This document shows positions 5,853 to 11,566 of a stretch of DNA of 11,566 bases, piece by piece. The DNA lies in contig JAUWMO010000079.1 in assembly GCA_030613125.1 (NCBI GenBank), positions 1 through 11,566 on the forward strand, in the 5' to 3' direction. The notes beneath the pieces were generated by a model. It did not search any database, was not told where the DNA came from, and saw only the letters and a list, made by a program, of their open reading frames with translations. The number at the start of each line of letters is the position of its first letter. The first letter of the stretch is position 1. The position numbers were made by a program, and so were the translations under genes. The DNA is from Bacteroidota bacterium. GTDB taxonomy: Bacteria > Bacteroidota > Bacteroidia > Bacteroidales > VadinHA17.

Positions 5853-8492
5853 ATGAATCTAAATAATTTTACAATTAAATCACAGGAAGCCATTCAGCAA
5901 GCATTTTCAATTGCAGAGGGTAACCAGCAAAAATCGGTTGAGAATGGTCATTTGGTTAAGGGTCTGATGATGCAGGGAGAAGATGTTAGTAATTTCTTGC
6001 TGAAAAAACTCAATGTAAGTATCCCGATATTTGAATCAAAACTGAATGCTATCATTGAAAAATACCAAAAAGCTTCAGGGGATGAACCTTTTTTATCGCG
6101 TGATGCTAATAAAAGTTTGCACAAGGCACTCAATTATTCAAAGGATTTTGGGGATCAGTTTGTATCTATGGAGTTATTATATCTTGGGGTATTAGCATCA
6201 GGTGATAAGGTTTCCCAGTTAATGAAAGATAATGGCATTACAGAAAAAGATTTGAAGCTTGCTATTAAGGAACTGAGGAAAGGCTCAAAAGTTGATAGCC
6301 AAACTTCTGAAGATACTTTCAATTCACTTAACAGGTTTGCTATAAACCTGAATGAATTGGCGAGAACTGGTAAGCTTGATCCGGTGATTGGAAGGGATGA
6401 GGAGATCAGGAGAATACTCCAGATACTGTCACGGAGAACAAAAAATAATCCTGTACTGATAGGAGAACCCGGAGTAGGTAAAACTGCAATTGCTGAAGGT
6501 TTGGCATATCGGATTATTCGCGGGGATGTTCCTGAAAACCTTAAGTCAAAACAGGTTTATTCACTTGATATGGGAGCTCTGATAGCAGGAGCTAAATACA
6601 AGGGTGAATTTGAAGAAAGGTTGAAATCAGTTGTAAAAGAAGTAATGGCATCACAGGGAGAGATCATCCTGTTTATTGATGAAATTCATACTCTGGTTGG
6701 TGCTGGTAAAGGTGAAGGTGCTATGGATGCTGCCAATATTCTCAAACCTGCTCTGGCCAGAGGTGACCTCAGGGCCATAGGTGCAACTACACTTGATGAA
6801 TATCAGAAATATTTTGAGAAGGATAAAGCCCTTGAACGCAGGTTTCAGAAAGTAATCGTTAATGAACCAGATATTCCAAATGCTGTTTCAATACTGAGAG
6901 GTCTGAAAGAGAGATATGAGAATCATCATAAAGTGAGAATTAAAGATGAAGCAATTATTTCTGCAGTTGAACTTTCTGACAGGTATATAACCGATCGTTT
7001 CCTTCCTGATAAAGCCATCGACCTTATTGATGAAGCTGCTTCCGGATTGAGGCTTGAAATGAACTCGGTCCCTCATGAGATTGATGAGATTGAGAGAAAG
7101 ATCAAGCAACTGGAGATAGAAAGGGAAGCTATTAAAAGAGAAGGAAATAATTCACGTTTGAAAAATCTTGGAAAAGAAATTGCCGATTTAAACGAGGAAA
7201 ACAAGAGGTTAAGAGCTAAATGGCGATCAGAAAAGGATTTGATTGATAAGATTCAGAAAAATAAACAAACATTGGAAGACTATAGGCTTGATGCTGAGCA
7301 GGCAGAGCGGGATGGTGACTATGGTCGTGTTGCAGAGATCAGGTATGGAAAAATAAAAGAAATCGAAGAAGATAATATTAATCTTCAGGAAGAACTTGTG
7401 AAAATGCAAGGAGAATTTTCTATGATAAAGGAAGAAGTCAGGTATGAAGATATTGCTGAAATTATTTCTAAATGGACAGGCATTCCGGTTCAGAGGATGT
7501 TGAAAAGTGAAAGAGACAAACTACTTGCATTGGAACATGAACTTCATAAAAAAGTGATAGGCCAGGATGAAGCCATTACAGCTGTTTCTGATGCAGTCCG
7601 CCGAAGTCGGGCAGGGCTACAGGATGCTAACCGTCCTATTGGCTCATTTATTTTCCTTGGTACCACAGGTGTTGGTAAAACAGAGCTGGCAAAGGCTATG
7701 GCTGAGTTCCTTTTCAATGATGAAAATCTTTTAACAAGGATTGATATGTCAGAATATCAGGAAAGGCATTCCGTTTCAAGACTTATAGGTGCACCACCGG
7801 GTTATGTGGGTTATGAGGAAGGAGGTCAACTGACTGAGGCCATTAGAAGGAAGCCCTATTCTGTAATTCTGCTTGATGAAATAGAAAAGGCCCACCCTGA
7901 TGTTTTCAATATTCTTTTACAGGTGCTTGATGATGGCCGTCTGACTGATAATAAGGGCAGAGTAGTCAACTTTAAGAATACCCTGATCATTATGACCTCA
8001 AATGTTGGATCACACATTATACAGGAAAATTTAGCAAATCTGACACGTGATAACCGAAATGAGATTATTGCAAGGACCAGATTACAGATCAATGATCTTT
8101 TAAAGCATTCCATCAGGCCTGAGTTCCTGAATCGTATAGATGAGATCATTATGTTTCTTCCATTAACTCCAGAGGAGATAAAGAAAATAGTAGAATTGCA
8201 GTTATCTATAGTGAAAAAAAAGCTTGAAAAAAATGGCTTGTCTCTTAATTTAACTGAGAATGCAATAAACTTTCTTGCACAAACAGGCTATGATCCTCAG
8301 TTTGGTGCCAGGCCTGTAAAACGGGTGATCCAACGTGAGCTTTTAAATGAATTATCAAAGCAAATTATCAGCGGAAACCTTGATAATACTGATAAAATCA
8401 GGGTTGACTTAGTAAATGGTCATTTGGAATTTAATATGGATAAAACAGATTATCCTTCAGATCATAATTTCATGAATGTATCTGAACAATAA
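5853..8492 (+). CDS. clpB: ATP-dependent disaggregase ClpB (Hsp104/Hsp100 family)
   Basis: This complete 879-residue cytoplasmic AAA+ chaperone forms hexamers and, with DnaK, pulls proteins out of aggregates. Domains in order: Clp N-domain repeats (about 1-150); AAA1 with Walker A GEPGVGKT (204-211), pore loop KYKG (Tyr249), Walker B ILFIDE (272-277) and the arginine pair Arg329-Arg330; the coiled-coil M-domain (about 405-530), which distinguishes ClpB from ClpA and binds DnaK; AAA2 with Walker A GTTGVGKT (603-610), pore loop GYVGY (650-654), Walker B VILLDE (671-676), Arg755 near the arginine-finger position, and sensor-2 GARP (818-821). No ClpP-binding IGL/IGF loop is seen, as expected of a chaperone. 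Length is slightly above the usual 855-870, with a polar C-terminal tail. All key residues are present. It is probably stress-induced, but no known heat-shock operator is present. The gene is monocistronic and converges with the STAS gene, 3 nt apart. Confidence 0.98.
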   Translation: MNLNNFTIKSQEAIQQAFSIAEGNQQKSVENGHLVKGLMMQGEDVSNFLLKKLNVSIPIFESKLNAIIEKYQKASGDEPFLSRDANKSLHKALNYSKDFGDQFVSMELLYLGVLASGDKVSQLMKDNGITEKDLKLAIKELRKGSKVDSQTSEDTFNSLNRFAINLNELARTGKLDPVIGRDEEIRRILQILSRRTKNNPVLIGEPGVGKTAIAEGLAYRIIRGDVPENLKSKQVYSLDMGALIAGAKYKGEFEERLKSVVKEVMASQGEIILFIDEIHTLVGAGKGEGAMDAANILKPALARGDLRAIGATTLDEYQKYFEKDKALERRFQKVIVNEPDIPNAVSILRGLKERYENHHKVRIKDEAIISAVELSDRYITDRFLPDKAIDLIDEAASGLRLEMNSVPHEIDEIERKIKQLEIEREAIKREGNNSRLKNLGKEIADLNEENKRLRAKWRSEKDLIDKIQKNKQTLEDYRLDAEQAERDGDYGRVAEIRYGKIKEIEEDNINLQEELVKMQGEFSMIKEEVRYEDIAEIISKWTGIPVQRMLKSERDKLLALEHELHKKVIGQDEAITAVSDAVRRSRAGLQDANRPIGSFIFLGTTGVGKTELAKAMAEFLFNDENLLTRIDMSEYQERHSVSRLIGAPPGYVGYEEGGQLTEAIRRKPYSVILLDEIEKAHPDVFNILLQVLDDGRLTDNKGRVVNFKNTLIIMTSNVGSHIIQENLANLTRDNRNEIIARTRLQINDLLKHSIRPEFLNRIDEIIMFLPLTPEEIKKIVELQLSIVKKKLEKNGLSLNLTENAINFLAQTGYDPQFGARPVKRVIQRELLNELSKQIISGNLDNTDKIRVDLVNGHLEFNMDKTDYPSDHNFMNVSEQ

Positions 8493-8495
8493 ATA

Positions 8496-8843
8496 TCAAC
8501 TAAAACTCTTGATACAATCATCAAGATTATCGTAAATCTTAAAAATACTATTTAGTTGCAACAGTTTAAACAGTTCCATTACATCCGGATTAACATTGCA
8601 TATTCTGAAATCACCATAATTGTTATTGGCAGTTTTCATTACCGATAAAAATACTCCAAACCCGGAACTGTCTACATATTTTATTCCTTCCATGTTTAGA
8701 ATAAGCTTTGTATTTGGTTTATCAAACATGCCATTAAGCTCTTTTTTGCTATCCTCTGTTATAAGGGCATTAAACTTCTTAATGCTTTTGTCAAATGATG
8801 CAACAACTACATCATTTATTTTTTCAGAATGAATAAGACTCAT
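8496..8843 (-). CDS. STAS-domain protein (anti-sigma factor antagonist-like)
   Basis: This complete 115-residue cytoplasmic protein is a single STAS domain, the normal length for SpoIIAA/RsbV-like antagonists. The key motif YVDSSGFGVFL begins at residue 56. Ser59 matches the serine phosphorylated by SpoIIAB/RsbW-type kinases and dephosphorylated by PP2C (SpoIIE/RsbU) phosphatases, so this should be a partner-switching component. The LILNMEGIKYVD strand and the C-terminal helix (MELFKLLQLNSIFKIYDNLDDCIKSF) are typical. It starts at the ATG ending at 8843, 15 nt after the Hpt gene stop, so it is the second gene of that operon. No anti-sigma kinase, sigma factor or phosphatase adjoins it. In Bacteroidota such proteins may act on targets other than sigma factors. 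Its stop is 3 nt from the clpB stop, with no terminator between. Confidence 0.9.
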   Translation of the reverse strand: MSLIHSEKINDVVVASFDKSIKKFNALITEDSKKELNGMFDKPNTKLILNMEGIKYVDSSGFGVFLSVMKTANNNYGDFRICNVNPDVMELFKLLQLNSIFKIYDNLDDCIKSFS

Positions 8844-8858
8844 ATATTATTAATTTAA

Positions 8859-9212
8859 TTACGTGTTTTTTATGATTTCCAGTTCTTGAATTGCCTTTTG
8901 ACAATCTTCTTTAAAAATATTAATAATATCTATGTATTTATCAACGTCTTTTTCCTCCTTTGCGAGCATCTCCAGATTTTTCAGTGCAGCAGCCTGCCTT
9001 TCCATACCCATTACGGCAACTGAGGATTTTGCCTTATGTGCTACCAGTCCAAGGTTATACCAATCTTTTTTATCATGGTATGTTTTCATATCTTCCAGGA
9101 ACTCAGGGACCTGGGAAATGAAAATATCAATCATTTCCTTAATAAGATCCATATTTCCACTAGCCATTCCCTTTACATAGGATAAGTCTACTATTTTTTC
9201 CTGCTGAATCAA
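8859..9212 (-). CDS. Hpt (histidine phosphotransfer) domain protein
   Basis: This 117-residue cytoplasmic protein is a stand-alone Hpt domain, a four-helix bundle that relays phosphate between response-regulator receivers in multistep phosphorelays. The phospho-accepting histidine is His59 in AHKAKSSVAVMGM (58-70), the classic HKxKxS pattern with a following glycine. The first helices (SGNMDLIKEMIDIFISQVPEFLEDM, 18-42) match the family. The start is a TTG at 9212: an in-frame stop lies five codons upstream (9225-9227), no ATG lies between, and the first internal ATG (Met16) would remove part of helix 1. A -7 promoter box at 9248-9255 fits the TTG start. It is the first gene of an operon with the STAS gene. 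No histidine kinase or receiver is encoded nearby, so it probably works with a hybrid kinase elsewhere. Confidence 0.88.
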   Translation of the reverse strand: MIQQEKIVDLSYVKGMASGNMDLIKEMIDIFISQVPEFLEDMKTYHDKKDWYNLGLVAHKAKSSVAVMGMERQAAALKNLEMLAKEEKDVDKYIDIINIFKEDCQKAIQELEIIKNT

Positions 9213-9247
9213 TTTCTGTAATTTTTATATGCTCGTTTATATAAATA

Positions 9248-9255
9248 CAAATATA
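9248..9255 (-). promoter_or_regulatory. Candidate -7 box for the Hpt-STAS operon
   Basis: Read on the minus strand this is TATATTTG, an exact match to the Bacteroidota TAnnTTTG -7 element, about 35 nt before the Hpt TTG start. The -33 position (CCTT at 19-nt spacing) matches TTTG poorly, so the promoter is supported mainly by this box and its position. Confidence 0.4.
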
Positions 9256-9385
9256 AAAAAAAAGCAATCATACGAAGGTTAATGATATTTTTTATAAATT
9301 GATGAAATCTATAATATTATTATCTCAACTTTTTTTCTTCTTTTACGTACAACAATTATTACTACTGTATATTAAACCCTTGACT

Positions 9386-11422
9386 ATGAAACTGTATCAA
9401 GTAATCTTCTTCCTTTTAATTATTCTTTCCGGAGGTATTTCCAATGCATATTCCCAGCAATTTGTTGAAATTAGCAAAAAGGATTTTAAGTCAAAGGATG
9501 CTGGTTTTAAAAAAGCATGGCTTGATATTCAAACAGGCAATCAATATTTCAGGGAGGGTCCTGGCACTTATAAAGAAGCCCTGAATGCGTATCAGGATGC
9601 GCATGATTATAATCCATATCACGCCGGGTTGAACTATATGATAGGTGTTTGTTATCTGTATACTGGTAATCGAACCAAAGCGCTGCCTTACCTTAAAGCT
9701 GCGTATGAGTTTAAGGCTGAGATAGCACCAGATCTTCGTTTGATGCTGGCAAAAGCATATCATTATAATTATGAATTCGATAAAGCAATGGATGAATATC
9801 AGGCATATATTGATGGCTTGTCAAAGAAAGAGAAAAAGGTTGTGGATATAGGAAGTATTAAGAATGCCATAGACCAATGTCACAATGGAAAAGAACTGAT
9901 GAAGGATACTGTGAATGTCGAGATTATAAATATGGGTGATAAGATTAATTCTGATGCTGATGACTATTATTCTGTTTTTTCGCCATCTGGGAACCGAATT
10001 TACTTTACCTCAAGGAGACAATTCTGGCCTGATGAAAAAAGAAACCTTTTGGATAATAAATTTAATGAAGATATATACGTCTCTTTCCTTGAAAATAATT
10101 CAGTCTGGGCGAATGCACAAAATGTTGGGAAACCGGTGAATACAAAATTTAATGATGCCGCTTTGCTAATGTCTTCTGATGGAGAGACCCTTTATCTTTA
10201 TCGGGGACAAAAAAATAAAGGTGAAATTTTATATACTGATGTGAAGGATGGAGAATGGTCCAAGCCAAAGTCTGCTCCTGCACAAATCCGATCTGGCTCT
10301 CATGAATCTTCCATGAGTGCCACGGAAAACGGAAAAAAAATCTATTTCGTGAGTGACAGGAAAAACGATAATTTAGGTGGCTTGGATATTTACATGACCC
10401 AAAAAGCTGAAAACGGAAAATGGACCGAACCGGTGAACCTGGGTCCTGTTATCAATTCTGCTTTTGATGAGGAAGGAGTTTATATCTCGCCAGATGGTAA
10501 TAAACTGTATTTTAGCTCCAAAGGCCATAATAGTATGGGAGGTTTTGATGTTTTTGCATCAAATTATGAAAACGGGAAATGGACCGAACCTGTAAATATG
10601 GGTTATCCTATAAACTCTACTGATGATGACCTCTTCTTTGTAATGCAGGATTCTATTACAGCCTATATCTCTTCCATAAGAAATGATGGCAAGGGATTTA
10701 TGGATATATACAAAATACTTTTTATTCCGGATGTGGAAGATACGGTTCAGATTGTTGAAGAAAAACCTGTCCCAATATTCATAGCTCCTTTTAAACCTGA
10801 TCCAACCTTTGTCTTGAATGGTACTGTTATGGATGAGGAAGATTCAACTGCTATTGTGGCAAGGATCGAGATAATTGATATGGATGAGAATAAAATCATA
10901 GCTACAACTATTTCAAATGATGAGACAGGAGAATATTATATCAAGTTGAAAAAGAAAACCTCTTATGGGGTTGAGGTTAGTGCCAGTGGGTATATGTTTT
11001 TTCTTAATGTTCTGACTGTTCCGGATGACACTACCCTTACAGGATTCCAGCGTGATTTTTTACTGAAGAAAATTAAGGTTGGTGAAAAAATAGTATTAAG
11101 AAATATCTTTTTTGAGTTCAATAAATCAACACTAAGCCCGGAATCTTCAATTGAATTGGATCGTGTGGCAGGTTTTCTTGATAGCAATCCTTCCCTGAGA
11201 ATTGAAATTTCCGGACATACAGATAATATTGGATCTGCAGTATTTAACCAGAGTTTGTCGGAAAACAGGGCGAAATCTGTGATGGACTATCTTATCTTCA
11301 AAGGAATTCACCAATCCAGACTGGAATACCAGGGATATGGTTATACCCAGCCTGTTAGCTCAAATGAGACAGAGGAAGGTCGTGCCCTGAACAGGAGAGT
11401 GGAATTTAAGATCATTGAATAA
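9386..11422 (+). CDS. PorE-like OmpA-family protein (TPR, PD40 propeller, CRD, OmpA_C)
   Basis: The chosen start (ATG 9386, 678 residues) gives a clean signal peptide: MK, a hydrophobic core, then SNAYSQQ. The frame is open back to ATG 9302 (29 more hydrophobic residues, likely untranslated). Domains, numbered from 9386: TPR-like helices about 50-145; PD40/WD40-like beta-propeller about 176-446 with repeated ENGKWTEPVN-type blades and SPDG/YFSS motifs; carboxypeptidase-regulatory-like beta domain about 471-561; OmpA C-terminal domain about 564-678 with SGHTDN (Asp613) and NRA (Arg628), the pair that binds diaminopimelate of peptidoglycan. This order is that of PorE, a peptidoglycan-binding part of the type IX secretion system. 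Unlike PorE, a lipoprotein, it shows no lipobox cysteine. Bacteroidota carry several paralogues of this design, so a secretion role is only possible. It is divergent from the Hpt-STAS operon and stands alone. Confidence 0.85.
   Translation: MKLYQVIFFLLIILSGGISNAYSQQFVEISKKDFKSKDAGFKKAWLDIQTGNQYFREGPGTYKEALNAYQDAHDYNPYHAGLNYMIGVCYLYTGNRTKALPYLKAAYEFKAEIAPDLRLMLAKAYHYNYEFDKAMDEYQAYIDGLSKKEKKVVDIGSIKNAIDQCHNGKELMKDTVNVEIINMGDKINSDADDYYSVFSPSGNRIYFTSRRQFWPDEKRNLLDNKFNEDIYVSFLENNSVWANAQNVGKPVNTKFNDAALLMSSDGETLYLYRGQKNKGEILYTDVKDGEWSKPKSAPAQIRSGSHESSMSATENGKKIYFVSDRKNDNLGGLDIYMTQKAENGKWTEPVNLGPVINSAFDEEGVYISPDGNKLYFSSKGHNSMGGFDVFASNYENGKWTEPVNMGYPINSTDDDLFFVMQDSITAYISSIRNDGKGFMDIYKILFIPDVEDTVQIVEEKPVPIFIAPFKPDPTFVLNGTVMDEEDSTAIVARIEIIDMDENKIIATTISNDETGEYYIKLKKKTSYGVEVSASGYMFFLNVLTVPDDTTLTGFQRDFLLKKIKVGEKIVLRNIFFEFNKSTLSPESSIELDRVAGFLDSNPSLRIEISGHTDNIGSAVFNQSLSENRAKSVMDYLIFKGIHQSRLEYQGYGYTQPVSSNETEEGRALNRRVEFKIIE
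10409..10618 (+). repeat. In-gene direct repeat of two propeller blades
   Basis: Two near-identical 51-nt segments (10409-10459 and 10568-10618, spaced 159 nt) encode ENGKWTEPVNLGPVINS and ENGKWTEPVNMGYPINS. The 53-residue period is one beta-propeller blade, consistent with internal duplication of PD40 repeats. Confidence 0.7.
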
Positions 11423-11542
11423 AACGGTTATTTACAGGATCTTAATGAGAAATTCTTCAAATTGGTTATATCTCAAAGTTCTAATTATTCACCTGTAAAG
11501 ATTTTTCAGGACGACACACTTCAAATTTGAACCAACGATATT

Positions 11543-11566
11543 TAATACGTATTTTAATATGTATTA
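11543..11566. repeat. 24-bp near-palindrome at the window edge
   Basis: TAATACGTATT and AATATGTATTA pair over 11 positions with one G-T and a TT centre. It lies about 120 nt after the PorE-like stop codon, and a perfect 12-bp palindrome TTCAAATTTGAA is at 11520-11531. There is no U-tract inside the window, so it may be an operator of the next gene or part of a terminator cut by the window end. Confidence 0.4.

Noticed and set aside
7856..8149. 97-residue minus-strand open frame inside clpB
   Set aside because: It is antisense to the conserved AAA2 domain of ClpB, with biased composition and no domain features.
9299..9385. N-terminal extension of the PorE-like protein from TTG 9299 or ATG 9302
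   Set aside because: The 29 added residues are hydrophobic residues from T-rich DNA and would put a second hydrophobic stretch before a clean signal peptide at ATG 9386. Non-coding leader is more likely.

Overview
This window looks like chromosome from an AT-rich member of the Bacteroidota. The evidence is the gene set: an OmpA/TPR/PD40 envelope protein of the PorE type, a SiaB/SiaC pair of the Bacteroidota sort, a two-lobed retropepsin-like protease with a PDZ domain, and an ABCG transporter with a TerB-like head. Shine-Dalgarno sequences are also mostly absent, and one promoter element matches the Bacteroidota TAnnTTTG -7 box. There are no tRNA or rRNA genes, CRISPR arrays, insertion sequences or phage genes. 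It reads as ordinary, vertically inherited core and envelope/signalling genome.

Layout. (1) Positions 1-633, plus strand: the C-terminal end of a SiaB-family kinase and, 12 nt later, a complete SiaC-family phosphoprotein. They end at a bidirectional hairpin terminator (658-688). (2) Positions 700-3780, minus strand: a 1026-residue ABCG-type half-transporter with a cytoplasmic N-terminal extension. (3) Positions 3781-4205: a 425-bp gap with small inverted repeats. (4) Positions 4206-5477, minus strand: an exported aspartic protease with two DTG half-sites and a C-terminal PDZ domain. (5) Positions 5478-5852: a divergent regulatory gap with two overlapping hairpins next to a likely clpB promoter. 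(6) Positions 5853-8492, plus strand: the disaggregase ClpB, complete. (7) Positions 8496-9212, minus strand: a two-gene operon, Hpt phosphotransfer protein then STAS anti-anti-sigma-like protein, converging on clpB with only 3 nt between stop codons. (8) Positions 9386-11422, plus strand: a secreted TPR / beta-propeller / carboxypeptidase-regulatory-like / OmpA protein. The last 144 nt carry two palindromes.

How the genes relate. Two separate phospho-switch modules lie within 9 kb: SiaB/SiaC (Thr switch) and Hpt/STAS (His phosphotransfer beside a Ser switch). No SpoIIE/PP2C phosphatase, diguanylate cyclase, histidine kinase or sigma/anti-sigma factor lies between them, so their partners are elsewhere or just upstream of base 1. 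The envelope genes (transporter, protease, PorE-like protein) and ClpB do not form an operon with these switches. I did not find a clearly new multi-gene system. The most unusual items are the transporter architecture, the Hpt-STAS pairing, and the structured DNA in front of clpB.
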